Shown one piece after another: positions 43,180 to 51,985 of a DNA stretch of 64,000 nucleotides; within the stretch, counting starts at the first letter, position 1, and each line of letters opens with the position of its first letter. The notes below the pieces were generated by a model, which made no database searches, was not told where the DNA came from, and saw only the letters and a list, made by a program, of their open reading frames with translations. A program made the position numbers and the translations under genes. The stretch spans positions 1,302,001 to 1,366,000 of the forward strand of contig NZ_JAICDG010000001.1 of assembly GCF_022751215.1 (NCBI RefSeq). The letters are read 5' to 3'. The DNA comes from Actinomadura terrae (GTDB taxonomy: Bacteria; Actinomycetota; Actinomycetes; Streptosporangiales; Streptosporangiaceae).

Positions 43180-44766
43180 ATGTCCGTCTCCCCACCGGCC
43201 GACTCCCGCCCCACCCCGAACGACGACCCCTCGACCAGCCCGCCCCCGCGGTTCTCCCGCCGCGCCTTCCTGCACCACACCGGGGCGGGGGCCGTCCTGC
43301 TCGCGGGCGGCGCGCTCGCGGGCGGCACGGCCGCCGCCGCCTCGCCCGGCGGCCGCGCGGCCCCGGCCGGGATCGCCCCGGCCGACCTCGACCCGCTCGC
43401 GCTGCTCAAGCGGATGCTGGCGTTCGACACGCAGAACTTCGGCGAGGGCGGCGTGACCCGTCCGCACGCGGAGATGCTGAAGTCCGTCTGGGAGTCGGCG
43501 GGGGTCTCCGCCGAGATCGTCCCGACGCCGAAGAAGGACAACGTCCACCTCATCGCACGGATCAAGGGCACGACCGCGGCGGCCCCCCTGCTGCTGCTCG
43601 GCCACTCCGACGTGGTGCCGGTGGAACGTGACAAGTGGTCCGTGGACCCGTTCGCGGGGGTGGTGAGGAACGGCGAGATCTACGGGCGCGGGTCGCTCGA
43701 CATGAAGGGCGCCAACGCCGCGTTCGTCACCGCGCTCCTGCGGCACCTCAAGGAGGGCGGGCGGTTCGACCGGGACATCATCGTCCTCACCGACTGCGAC
43801 GAGGAGTCCGGGCCCTACGGCTCCGGTTGGCTCGCCCAGAACCACTGGGACAAGATCAACGCGGGCATGGTCCTCACGGAGGGCGGCTGGTTCCTCGCCC
43901 AGAAGGACCGCAGGACCCCCATGCTCATCACCGTCACCCGCCAGGACAAGGTCTACTTCAACCTCGACCTCACCGCGAACGGCACCGCCACCCACTCCTC
44001 CAAGCCCAACCCGGACTCGGCCATCGCCAAGCTCTCGCGCGCGGTCGCCGCCCTCGACGCGTGGCAGGCGCCGGTCGCGCTGACGCCCGTCACCCGCGAG
44101 TACTTCACCGCGCTCGCCCGGGCCACCCACGACGTGCCGCTCCAGCGGGCGCTGCGGCTCCTGCTCTCCGCGCGCTCGCAGCAGGCCAGGGAGCGGGCGG
44201 CGGCGCTGGTCGTCAAGCGCAGCTCCTACCCGTGGCTGCACAGTGCGCTGCTCCGCACCACGCACGCGTTCGTCATCGAGGACGCGGGCTACAAGGAGAA
44301 CGTCATCCCCTCCACCGCGTCGCTGCGGATCAACTGCCGGGGCGTGCCGGGCGGGCAGCGTCCGCGCGAGTTCCTGGCCGAGTTCCGGCGGCGGCTCGCG
44401 GGCCGGGACGTGACCGTGAAGCTCGCCGGGAACGCCGGCGAGTCCGAGGAGGACGCGCTCAAGCGGCTGGACGCGACGTCCGCGAAGGCGCCGTCCAGCA
44501 TCGAGTCCCCGCTCTACACCGCGATCAGCGCCGCCGCCGCGAAGACCTACCCGGGCGCGGTGTTCGCGCCCGCGCTCTTCGAGGCGGGGACGAGCCTCGG
44601 GCCGTGGACGTCGCGGGGCGTGCCCGGCTACGGCGTCTACCCCTACGTCCTCGACAACGACCAGCTCGTCACCATGCACGGCAACGACGAGCGGATCTCC
44701 GTCGCCGCGCTCCAGCAGGGCACGGAGTTCATGTACCGGCTGTTCGACCGCTTCCGGGTCCGCTAG
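43180..44766 (+). CDS. Tat-exported M20 family metallopeptidase
   Basis: The 528-residue precursor has a twin-arginine signal (SRRAFLHHTGAGAVLLAGG, residues about 27-45). The M20 dizinc site shows LLGHSDVVPV (His ligand) followed by GRGSLDMKGANAAF (Asp ligand) and TDCDEESGPYGS with the catalytic Glu pair. A dimerisation lid domain follows. M20 enzymes release amino acids from peptides or N-acyl amino acids; the substrate is unknown. ATG 43180 has GGAGGAG. Confidence 0.92.
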   Translation: MSVSPPADSRPTPNDDPSTSPPPRFSRRAFLHHTGAGAVLLAGGALAGGTAAAASPGGRAAPAGIAPADLDPLALLKRMLAFDTQNFGEGGVTRPHAEMLKSVWESAGVSAEIVPTPKKDNVHLIARIKGTTAAAPLLLLGHSDVVPVERDKWSVDPFAGVVRNGEIYGRGSLDMKGANAAFVTALLRHLKEGGRFDRDIIVLTDCDEESGPYGSGWLAQNHWDKINAGMVLTEGGWFLAQKDRRTPMLITVTRQDKVYFNLDLTANGTATHSSKPNPDSAIAKLSRAVAALDAWQAPVALTPVTREYFTALARATHDVPLQRALRLLLSARSQQARERAAALVVKRSSYPWLHSALLRTTHAFVIEDAGYKENVIPSTASLRINCRGVPGGQRPREFLAEFRRRLAGRDVTVKLAGNAGESEEDALKRLDATSAKAPSSIESPLYTAISAAAAKTYPGAVFAPALFEAGTSLGPWTSRGVPGYGVYPYVLDNDQLVTMHGNDERISVAALQQGTEFMYRLFDRFRVR

Positions 44767-44782
44767 CGGCCGCCGGCCGGGG

Positions 44783-45400
44783 TCAGAGGCGGACCGCCCG
44801 GGCGATCGAGGGGTAGTCGACGACCAGGCCGTCCCGGTCGAAGACGATCTCCTGGGTGAAACCCGGGCTCGCGAAGCGGACGATGGCGCGGTCGCCGTCC
44901 CGGCGGAGGAAGGTGTACCTCTGCCGGGACGGCGTCACGACCAGGTCGGGGACCGACACCCACGCCATCAGGTACTCGATCGAGGCGCCGGGGGCCGCCG
45001 CGCCGTCCAGGAGGCCGTCGCGCAGCACCGGCATCGTGTTGGTGAGCGGCGACAGGCCGAGGTCGCAGTCGAGGGCGCCGCGCAGCACGGTCGCGTCCCC
45101 GCCCGGCGGGGGCATCGGCACGTGCCCCTCGGCGCGGGCGGTCACCTTCCATTCGCCCTCGGGCCGGTTGACCAGTTCCAGCCACCTCCGCCACGGGCCG
45201 GTGCGGGCGTCCACGCCCCGCGCCCGGACGGCCAGCCGCGCCGTCACGTACCGGTCCCCCGTCGTCAGCTCGTACTCCAGCCGGTAGGGGAGCGGGTCCC
45301 CGCCGACGGCCGTCCCGGTCGCGGCCATCCGACCCTGGCCCAGCTCGGCCTCCGCGAGCTCCGCGCCCTCCGGCTTCACCCACACCAGCGATCTCCTCAT
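44783..45400 (-). CDS. Putative glycolipid-binding protein (DUF1089-like)
   Basis: The 205-residue soluble protein resembles the Glycolipid_bind family (PF06475), seen as tandem beta-rich segments (DPLPYRLEYELTTGDRYVTARLAV, DCDLGLSPLTNTMPVLR and WVSVPDLVVTPSRQRYTFL around a central motif). The assignment is from recognition of the DLGxSPxTNTxPxLR pattern. ATG 45400 follows GGAGAG. It is divergent from dnaG and convergent with the M20 peptidase gene. Confidence 0.78.
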   Translation of the reverse strand: MRRSLVWVKPEGAELAEAELGQGRMAATGTAVGGDPLPYRLEYELTTGDRYVTARLAVRARGVDARTGPWRRWLELVNRPEGEWKVTARAEGHVPMPPPGGDATVLRGALDCDLGLSPLTNTMPVLRDGLLDGAAAPGASIEYLMAWVSVPDLVVTPSRQRYTFLRRDGDRAIVRFASPGFTQEIVFDRDGLVVDYPSIARAVRL

Positions 45401-45470
45401 ACTCTCCAGTATCCGGGGCGGGGGCGGGTACCGGTCGCGATGCGGTGCGCCGGATGTCGTGGGGCCGCCG

Positions 45471-45476
45471 TAGACT
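45471..45476 (+). promoter_or_regulatory. -10 box of dnaG
   Basis: TAGACT ends 8 nt before GTG 45485, consistent with a leaderless dnaG mRNA. Confidence 0.5.
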
Positions 45477-45484
45477 CCTTCGTC

Positions 45485-47518
45485 GTGGCAGGCCGGATTC
45501 GCAATGAGGACATCGCGCTCGTTCGGGAGCGGTCGTCCATCGACGCCGTGATCGGCGAGTATCTCCAGCTGCGCAGCGCGGGCGGCGGCAACCTCAAGGG
45601 CCTGTGCCCCTTCCACGACGAGAAGTCGCCCTCGTTCAACGTGACGCCCTCGCGCGGGCTGTACTTCTGCTTCGGCTGCGAGGCCGGCGGCGACGTCATC
45701 AAGTTCGTCCAGGAGATCGAGCACCTGACGTTCTCGGAGGCCGTCGAGCGGCTCGCGGCCCAGGCCGGCATCCAGCTCCGCTACGAGGACGGCGGCGGGC
45801 GCGGCCCCCGGCAGGACGGCGGGCAGCGCGCCCGGCTGCTGGAGGCACACAAGGCCGCCGCCGAGTACTACGTGGAGCACCTGTCCTCGCCCGAGGGCGC
45901 GATCGGCCGCAAGTTCCTGTCCGAGCGCGGGTTCGAGCCCGCCGACGCGGCCCACTTCGGCGTCGGGTTCGCGCCGCGCGAGTGGGAGGGCCTCGTCCGG
46001 CACCTGCGCGCGCGGGGGTTCGCCGACCGCGACGTGATCGCGGGCGGGCTCGCCAAGGAGGGCAGGCGCGGCCCGATGGACCGCTTCCGCGGCCGGCTGA
46101 TGTGGCCGATCCGCGACCTGAGCGGCGACGTCATCGGCTTCGGCGCGCGCCGCCTGTACGACGACGATGACGGCCCCAAGTACCTGAACACGCCCGAGTC
46201 GCCGCTGTTCCACAAGGGCTCGGTGCTGTACGGGGCCGACCTCGCCAAGAAGGAGATCGCCCGGCGGCGGCAGGCCGTGGTGGTCGAGGGCTACACCGAC
46301 GTGATGGCCTGCCACCTGGCCGGCGTCCAAACCGCGATCGCCACGTCCGGGACGGCGTTCGGCGACGACCACATCAAGATCCTGCGTCGGCTGCTGATGG
46401 ACCAGGACGAGTTCCGCGGCGAGGTGATCTTCACCTTCGACGGCGACTCGGCCGGGCAGAAGGCGGCGCTGCGCGCGTTCGACGACGAGCAGAAGTTCGT
46501 CACGCAGACCTTCGTCGCCGTCCAGCCGGACGGGCTCGACCCCTGCGACCTGCGGATCAGGCACGGCGACGCGGCGGTGCGCGACCTGGTCGCCTCCCGG
46601 CTGCCGCTGTATGAGTTCGCCGTGCGCAGCGCGATCGAGCAGCACGACCTCGACACCGCCGAGGGACGGCTCGGCGCGCTGGACGCCGCCGCGCCCGTCG
46701 TCGCCTCCATCAAGGACCGCGCCCTCCGCCAGATGTACGCGGTCAGCCTCGACCGCTGGCTCGGGATCATGGACGAGCAGTTCGTGCTGGGCCGCGTCCG
46801 CGAGCTGGCCGCACGCCGGCAGGGCAAAGGCCAGGGGCGGGGCCGCGGCGCGAACGGACGGCCCGGCGACCCCCGCTTCGGCAACGAGCGCTCGGGCGGC
46901 GCGCGGGCCGGAAACGGCCATCCCGGGAATGGGCAGGCGGCGAACGGTCACGGCGCGGCCGGTCGGGCCGGAAACGGACGCGGCGCGAACGGGCCCGAGG
47001 GCGAGGAGAACGGCGCGGCGGCGGGCCGTCCCGGCTACGACCCGAACGACCCCGAGGTGCAGCGGGAGCGGGAGTTGCTGAAGCTCGCCGTGCAGCGTCC
47101 CGCGGCGCTCGGGCCTGGATTCGACGAGGTCCCGGCGGAGGCGTTCCTCGCGCCGCCGCACGCCGCGGTGCGCACGGTGATCGCGGCGGCGGGCGGCGTG
47201 ACCGCGGCGGGCGCGATCGCCGAGTGGGTCGCGCTGCTGCTGGAGCAGGCCCCGAGCACCCAGGTCAAGGACCTGATAACGATGCTGGGCGTGGAGCCGG
47301 TGCGCTCCGCCCATGAATCGGACGACCGTTATGCCGTTGAACTGCTGGCCCGAATTCAGGAGCGCCAGCTCACCCGAATGATCGCGGACGTGAAGTCTAA
47401 ACTCCAGCGGCTGAATCCGGACGAGGCACCCGAGGAGTACGCCCGGCTTTTCGGCGATCTTGTCGCGCGTGAGCAGCAGCGACGGGTGATGCGGGAGCGG
47501 GGCCTTGGGGCACAGTAA
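45485..47518 (+). CDS. dnaG: DNA primase
   Basis: DnaG makes RNA primers at the replication fork with DnaB. The 677-residue protein has the CHC2 zinc finger (CPFHDEKS ... CFGC, about residues 41-65) and an N-terminal catalytic part. The TOPRIM domain carries VVVEGYTDVMAC (near 263). An Asn/Gly/Arg-rich disordered linker spans about residues 447-515 and precedes a helical C-terminal helicase-binding domain. GTG 45485 fits the family start and the -10 box. It is followed after 59 bp by a primary-type sigma factor, as in the macromolecular-synthesis operon. Confidence 0.95.
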   Translation: MAGRIRNEDIALVRERSSIDAVIGEYLQLRSAGGGNLKGLCPFHDEKSPSFNVTPSRGLYFCFGCEAGGDVIKFVQEIEHLTFSEAVERLAAQAGIQLRYEDGGGRGPRQDGGQRARLLEAHKAAAEYYVEHLSSPEGAIGRKFLSERGFEPADAAHFGVGFAPREWEGLVRHLRARGFADRDVIAGGLAKEGRRGPMDRFRGRLMWPIRDLSGDVIGFGARRLYDDDDGPKYLNTPESPLFHKGSVLYGADLAKKEIARRRQAVVVEGYTDVMACHLAGVQTAIATSGTAFGDDHIKILRRLLMDQDEFRGEVIFTFDGDSAGQKAALRAFDDEQKFVTQTFVAVQPDGLDPCDLRIRHGDAAVRDLVASRLPLYEFAVRSAIEQHDLDTAEGRLGALDAAAPVVASIKDRALRQMYAVSLDRWLGIMDEQFVLGRVRELAARRQGKGQGRGRGANGRPGDPRFGNERSGGARAGNGHPGNGQAANGHGAAGRAGNGRGANGPEGEENGAAAGRPGYDPNDPEVQRERELLKLAVQRPAALGPGFDEVPAEAFLAPPHAAVRTVIAAAGGVTAAGAIAEWVALLLEQAPSTQVKDLITMLGVEPVRSAHESDDRYAVELLARIQERQLTRMIADVKSKLQRLNPDEAPEEYARLFGDLVAREQQRRVMRERGLGAQ

Positions 47519-47577
47519 GTCAAATGTCCGCAAAATAGGTCCTGTGATCTAGCCCGCATTTGTCGCAAACTGTCTGC

Positions 47578-48735
47578 GTGGGCCCTTCGGTGCTGCCTAG
47601 CGAGGCGCCATCGGTTGATCAGGTGGCGGACCTCGTCGCACGCGGCAGAGAGCGCGGCGGTGTGACCGTCGACGACGTCGCTGCCGCGCTCGATCGCTCG
47701 GACTTGCCGGACGACTCCCTGGAAAGGGTCGTCCGGATGCTCGCAGAGCAGGGGGTGGAGGTCCTTGAGTCTCAGCAGGAGACCGAGGACGTCGCGCGAG
47801 CGGATGAGGGAGACCTCGGCAAGCGGGCGCCGACGAGCGACCTGGTTCGGATCTACCTGAGAGAGATCGGTCGCGTACCGCTTCTCACGGCAGAAGATGA
47901 AGTAGAACTCGCGAAATCGATCGAGGCGGGGCTGTTCGCCGAGGAGAAGATGGCGCAGGTCGCGATCGTCTCCCGGGGCGAGCGCATCGACCTCGAACTG
48001 CTCGCCCGCGAAGGTGTGCGGGCGAAGCAACGCCTGATCGAGGCGAACCTGCGGCTGGTGGTCTCGATCGCGAAACGCTATGTGGGACGGGGAATGCTCT
48101 TCCTCGACCTCATCCAGGAGGGAAATCTCGGGCTGATCCGTGCGGTCGAGAAGTTCGACTACACGAAGGGGTTCAAGTTCTCCACCTACGCCACCTGGTG
48201 GATCCGGCAGGCGATCACCCGGGCGATCGCCGACCAGGCGCGGACCATCCGCATCCCCGTGCACATGGTGGAGACGATCAACAAGCTGGTCCGCGTGCAG
48301 CGCCAGCTCCACCAGGACCTCGGCCGCGAGCCGACCCCGGAGGAGATCGGCCTGGAGATGGGGCTGTCGCCCGTCCGGGTCGTGGAGATCCAGCGGATCG
48401 CGCAGGAGCCGGTGTCGCTCCAGTCGCCGATCGGCGAGGAGGACTCCGACCTCGGCGACTTCATCGAGGACGCGGACGCCGTCGTGCCGATCGAGGCGGC
48501 GGCGTTCATCCTGCTCCAGGACCAGCTCGAGGACATCCTCGGCACGCTGTCGGAACGGGAGCAGCGCATCATCCAGTTGCGCTTCGGCCTGACCGACGGG
48601 CACCCGCGCACGCTGGAGGAGGTCGGCAGGGAGTTCGGTGTGACGCGCGAGCGGATCCGCCAGATCGAGTCGAAGACGCTGGCGAAACTGCGGCACCCCT
48701 CACGCGCGCAGATGCTCCGCGAGTACCTGGATTGA
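47578..48735 (+). CDS. Primary-type (group 1/2) sigma-70 factor
   Basis: The 385-residue sigma factor has region 1.2 ([21 protein letters not shown]), region 2 ([20 protein letters not shown] and [20 protein letters not shown]), region 3 and region 4.2 ([20 protein letters not shown]). The long acidic N-terminus of HrdB/SigA is reduced to about 95 residues. It may be the vegetative factor or a group 2 paralogue; sequence alone does not decide. The start is uncertain: GTG 47578 has a CAAACT 6 nt upstream, and GTG 47560 is the alternative. Confidence 0.9.
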   Translation: MGPSVLPSEAPSVDQVADLVARGRERGGVTVDDVAAALDRSDLPDDSLERVVRMLAEQGVEVLESQQETEDVARADEGDLGKRAPTSDLVRIYLREIGRVPLLTAEDEVELAKSIEAGLFAEEKMAQVAIVSRGERIDLELLAREGVRAKQRLIEANLRLVVSIAKRYVGRGMLFLDLIQEGNLGLIRAVEKFDYTKGFKFSTYATWWIRQAITRAIADQARTIRIPVHMVETINKLVRVQRQLHQDLGREPTPEEIGLEMGLSPVRVVEIQRIAQEPVSLQSPIGEEDSDLGDFIEDADAVVPIEAAAFILLQDQLEDILGTLSEREQRIIQLRFGLTDGHPRTLEEVGREFGVTRERIRQIESKTLAKLRHPSRAQMLREYLD

Positions 48736-48924
48736 TCCCCGGCCCGGGCTCCGGTTCGTGCGGTGGTCCTTCCGGCCGCCCGCCGGGAGGGCCGCGCCCG
48801 GCGGGCGGACCGCCGGATTCCGGCGGCGTGCGTGGCGGTCGGGGGCGCCGGGCCGAGGCGACGTCCGAGGCAACGGCCGGGTGTAACGGCCCCAACTGTC
48901 CGCCGCGTGGATTACCGTGGTCGC

Positions 48925-49401
48925 ATGCTGATCGTGACGACTGACGGCGTGGCCGGATACGAGATCCGGAGCGTGCTCGGCGAGGTCCTCGGGACGGCCG
49001 TCCAGGCCGATCAGGGCAGGCCCGGGCAGCACGGACAGCACGGGCAGCCCAGCAGCGCGACGTTCCGGGTGACGGGCGAGCAGCCGTCGGCCGGGCTGGC
49101 CGCGGCGCGCCGCGAGGCGGTCGACCGGCTCGGCGAGGAGGCGCGCCGCAAGGGCGCGAACACGGTCGTCGGCATGCGCTTCGACACTGCCGCGGTCGGC
49201 GGCGGGTACGAGGTGTGCGCCTACGGGACGGCCGTCTGGGCCGAGCCCGCCGCGCAGGGCCGCGACCATATGCAGCAGATGCCGCAGCAGCAGCCCCCGT
49301 ACCAGGGCCACCCGCAGGGGCACCAGCAGGGGCATCAGCAGGGCGGCCCGCCGATGGCAGCGCGCAACCTGACGATGGGCCTGCACGACCGTCCCCGCTG
49401 A
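48925..49401 (+). CDS. YbjQ/UPF0145-like heavy-metal-binding domain protein
   Basis: The 158-residue protein starts MLIVTTDGVAGYEIRSVLGE, the typical YbjQ opening. It continues with ARREAVDRLGEEARRKGANTVVGMRFDT. After residue 110 comes a low-complexity Gln/His/Pro/Gly tail (repeats of QGHQQG). Members form pentameric rings of unknown role and are annotated as metal-binding; the His-rich tail fits that but proves nothing. ATG 48925 is leaderless (TACCGT 48913-48918). Confidence 0.85.
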   Translation: MLIVTTDGVAGYEIRSVLGEVLGTAVQADQGRPGQHGQHGQPSSATFRVTGEQPSAGLAAARREAVDRLGEEARRKGANTVVGMRFDTAAVGGGYEVCAYGTAVWAEPAAQGRDHMQQMPQQQPPYQGHPQGHQQGHQQGGPPMAARNLTMGLHDRPR

Positions 49402-49473
49402 CCCTCGCGTCCCAGCTCACCGCCCCACTTTGGGCACTTTTGCCGTGGGATGACTCACTGTCGCGGGGGCGAC

Positions 49474-49502
49474 TTGACGTACTCAGGTTAGCTTTGGCTA
49501 AT
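49474..49502 (+). promoter_or_regulatory. efeOB promoter
   Basis: TTGACG (49474-49479) and GCTAAT (49497-49502) are 17 bp apart. The -10 is overlapped by the first iron box. Confidence 0.65.
49483..49501. promoter_or_regulatory. IdeR/DmdR-like iron box 1
   Basis: TCAGGTTAGCTTTGGCTAA matches 13 of 19 positions of the IdeR consensus TTAGGTTAGGCTAACCTAA and covers the promoter spacer and -10. Confidence 0.65.
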
Positions 49503-49521
49503 TTAGGCGAGCCTAACCAAT
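49503..49521. promoter_or_regulatory. IdeR/DmdR-like iron box 2
   Basis: TTAGGCGAGCCTAACCAAT matches 14 of 19 positions of the IdeR consensus. It is adjacent to box 1, an arrangement used by cooperative pairs of dimers. Confidence 0.7.
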
Positions 49522-49542
49522 TTGCCCGCCCTGGAGCCCCCC

Positions 49543-50676
49543 ATGCGTCCTGTCCCGCTGCTCGCCGTCGCCGGTGTCGCCGCCGTGTCGATGTCCCTCC
49601 TGTCGGCGTGCGGCGGTGACGACGACAAGGCCGACGCGGCCGACTCGATCGCCGTCACCGCCACCGACGACTCCTGCGAGGTGGCGAAGAAGGACCTCCC
49701 GGCGGGCAAGACGACCTTCAAGGTCTCCAACAAGGGGTCGAAGGTCAACGAGTTCGAGGTGCTCAAGCCGGACGGCAAGATCCTCGCCGAGCGGGAGAAC
49801 ATCGGCCCCGGCACCAAGGTCGACTTCGTCGTGAGCCTGCCCGCGGGCGCGTACAAGCTGCTGTGCAGCGCGGGGCAGACCGGCAAGGGCCCCTCGCAGG
49901 ACATCACGGTCAGCGGCCAGGCCAACGGGACCGGCGACCAGCGGCTCACCAAGGCCGCCGCCGACTACAAGGCCTACGTCATCACCAACGTCGACGACAC
50001 GATCGCCAAGACGAAGCTGTTCGTGGACGCGGTGAAGAAGAACGACGTGGCGAAGGCCAAGGAGCTGTACGCGCCGTCCCGCGTCGGCTGGGAGACGATC
50101 GAGCCCGTCGCGGAGAAGTTCGGCGACATCGACCCGAAGGTCGACGCGCGCGAGGCCGACCTCAGCCCGGCGGAGAAGAAGGACTGGTCCGGCTGGCACC
50201 TGCTGGAGAAGGCGCTCTGGAAGGACGGGTCGGTCAAGGGCAAGGAGCGGTACGGCGACCGGTTGCTGGCCGACCTCGCCGTCCTGAAGGGGCGGCTGCC
50301 CGGCCTGACCCTCGACCCGGTCAACGACATGGCCGCCGGCGCCAAGGAGCTGCTGGACGAGGTCGCGACCGGCAAGGTCACCGGGGAGGAGGAGATCTTC
50401 AGCCACACCGACCTCGTCGACTTCAAGGCCAACGTGGACGGCGCGCAGAAGGTGTACGAGCTGCTCAAGCCGGTCGTCCAGGAGAAGGACGCGGCGCTCG
50501 CCAAGACCCTCGACGACAACTTCGGCGCGGTCGGCGCGCTGCTGAAGAAGCACGAGAAGGGCGACGGCTACGTCTCCTACGACAAGGTCGGCAAGGACGA
50601 CCGCAAGAAGCTCGCCGACGCCGTGAACGCGCTCGGCGAGCCCCTGTCGAAGCTCGCGGGGGCGGTGGCGAAATGA
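49543..50676 (+). CDS. efeO: Iron uptake system lipoprotein EfeO
   Basis: EfeO binds iron (or other metals) outside the membrane for the EfeUOB importer. The 377-residue precursor has a lipobox LSAC (residues about 19-22), a cupredoxin-like domain (ITVTATDDSCEV ... LCSAGQTGKGPS) and an M75/imelysin-type C-terminal domain. The latter carries the metal motif HLLEKALW and KELLDEVATGKVTG. ATG 49543 follows CTGGAG. It overlaps efeB by 4 bp. Two iron boxes indicate repression by iron-loaded IdeR/DmdR. Confidence 0.93.
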   Translation: MRPVPLLAVAGVAAVSMSLLSACGGDDDKADAADSIAVTATDDSCEVAKKDLPAGKTTFKVSNKGSKVNEFEVLKPDGKILAERENIGPGTKVDFVVSLPAGAYKLLCSAGQTGKGPSQDITVSGQANGTGDQRLTKAAADYKAYVITNVDDTIAKTKLFVDAVKKNDVAKAKELYAPSRVGWETIEPVAEKFGDIDPKVDAREADLSPAEKKDWSGWHLLEKALWKDGSVKGKERYGDRLLADLAVLKGRLPGLTLDPVNDMAAGAKELLDEVATGKVTGEEEIFSHTDLVDFKANVDGAQKVYELLKPVVQEKDAALAKTLDDNFGAVGALLKKHEKGDGYVSYDKVGKDDRKKLADAVNALGEPLSKLAGAVAK

Positions 50677-51962
50677 CCGGCGCCGGTCCCGAGGAGCAGG
50701 AGGCGACGGCGCGCCCGACCCCGGCGACGCCGACCACGTCGGGGATGTCGCGGCGGAAGATGCTCGGGTTCGGCGGCGCGAGCCTGCTCGTCGGCGCCGC
50801 CGCCGGGGCCGGGCTCGACCGGGTCGCGGTCGCCGAGGAGGACGACGCCCCGGCGGCCGGCGGCGCGATCCCCTTCCACGGCGCCCACCAGGCGGGCATC
50901 GCGACCCCCGTCCAGGACCGGCTGCACTTCGCGGCGTTCGACGTCACCACCGGCGACCGCGCCAAGCTCGTCCAGATGCTGAAGGACTGGACGGCCGCCG
51001 CCGCGGCGATGACGGCGGGCCGCCCGGTCGGGCAGGGCGCGACCGGCGGTCCCGCGGTGGCGCCGCCCGACGACACCGGCGAGGCCGAGGGGCTGCCGCC
51101 GTCCCGGCTCACGCTGACGATCGGCTTCGGCCCCTCGCTGTTCGCCAAGGACGGCAAGGACCGGTTCGGCATCGGCGCGCGGCGCCCGCCCGCGCTCGTC
51201 GACCTGCCGCACTTCCCCGGCGACAACCTCGACCCGCAGCGCAGCGGCGGCGACATCGCCGTGCAGGCGTGCGCGGACGACCCGCAGGTCGCTGTGCACG
51301 CGATCCGGAACCTGGCGCGCATCGGGTTCGGGGTCGTCGCGGTCCGCTGGTCGCAGCTCGGGTTCGGCAAGACGTCCTCGACGACGCCGGACGCGCAGAC
51401 CCCGCGCAACCTGTTCGGCTTCAAGGACGGCACCGAGAACATCGCCGGGACGGACGACGCGCTGCTCGGCAAGCACGTCTGGGCGTCCGGCGGCGACGGC
51501 TCCGACTGGATGGCGGGCGGCTCCTACCTGGTCGCGCGGCGCATCCGCATGCACATCGAGACGTGGGACCGCACGTCCCTGCGCGAGCAGGAGGACATCT
51601 TCGGCCGCAGCAAGGGCGAGGGCGCCCCGGCGGGCGCGCGGAAGGAGCGCGACGCGATCGTCCTGGCGCGGATGAAGCCCGACGCGCACGTCCGCCTCGC
51701 CCACCCCGACTCCAACGGCGGGACGCGCATCCTGCGCCGCGGCTACTCCTTCACCGACGGCTCCGACGGCCTGGGACGGCTGGAGGCGGGCCTGTTCTTC
51801 ATCGCCTTCCAGCGCGACCCGCGGACGGGGTTCATCCGCGTCCAGCAGTCGCTGGCCGGGGACGCCATGAACGAGTACATCCAGCACGTGGGGTCCGGCG
51901 TCTTCGCGTGCCCGCCCGGCGTCCGGGAGGGTGGCTACTGGGGCGACACCCTGTTCAAGTAG
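50673..51962 (+). CDS. efeB: Deferrochelatase/Dyp-type peroxidase EfeB
   Basis: EfeB is a Tat-exported haem peroxidase that oxidises Fe(II) or releases iron from haem for EfeUOB. The 429-residue protein has a twin-arginine signal (SRRKMLGFGGASLL, residues 25-38), the Dyp motif GFKDGTENI (about 247-255) and the haem-ligand His near IRMHIETWDRTSL. The ATG overlaps the efeO stop (ATGA). No efeU permease gene is present before efeO or after efeB. Confidence 0.94.
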   Translation: MTGAGPEEQEATARPTPATPTTSGMSRRKMLGFGGASLLVGAAAGAGLDRVAVAEEDDAPAAGGAIPFHGAHQAGIATPVQDRLHFAAFDVTTGDRAKLVQMLKDWTAAAAAMTAGRPVGQGATGGPAVAPPDDTGEAEGLPPSRLTLTIGFGPSLFAKDGKDRFGIGARRPPALVDLPHFPGDNLDPQRSGGDIAVQACADDPQVAVHAIRNLARIGFGVVAVRWSQLGFGKTSSTTPDAQTPRNLFGFKDGTENIAGTDDALLGKHVWASGGDGSDWMAGGSYLVARRIRMHIETWDRTSLREQEDIFGRSKGEGAPAGARKERDAIVLARMKPDAHVRLAHPDSNGGTRILRRGYSFTDGSDGLGRLEAGLFFIAFQRDPRTGFIRVQQSLAGDAMNEYIQHVGSGVFACPPGVREGGYWGDTLFK

Positions 51963-51985
51963 CGCCCAGAAGGCTCACCTAGCGC

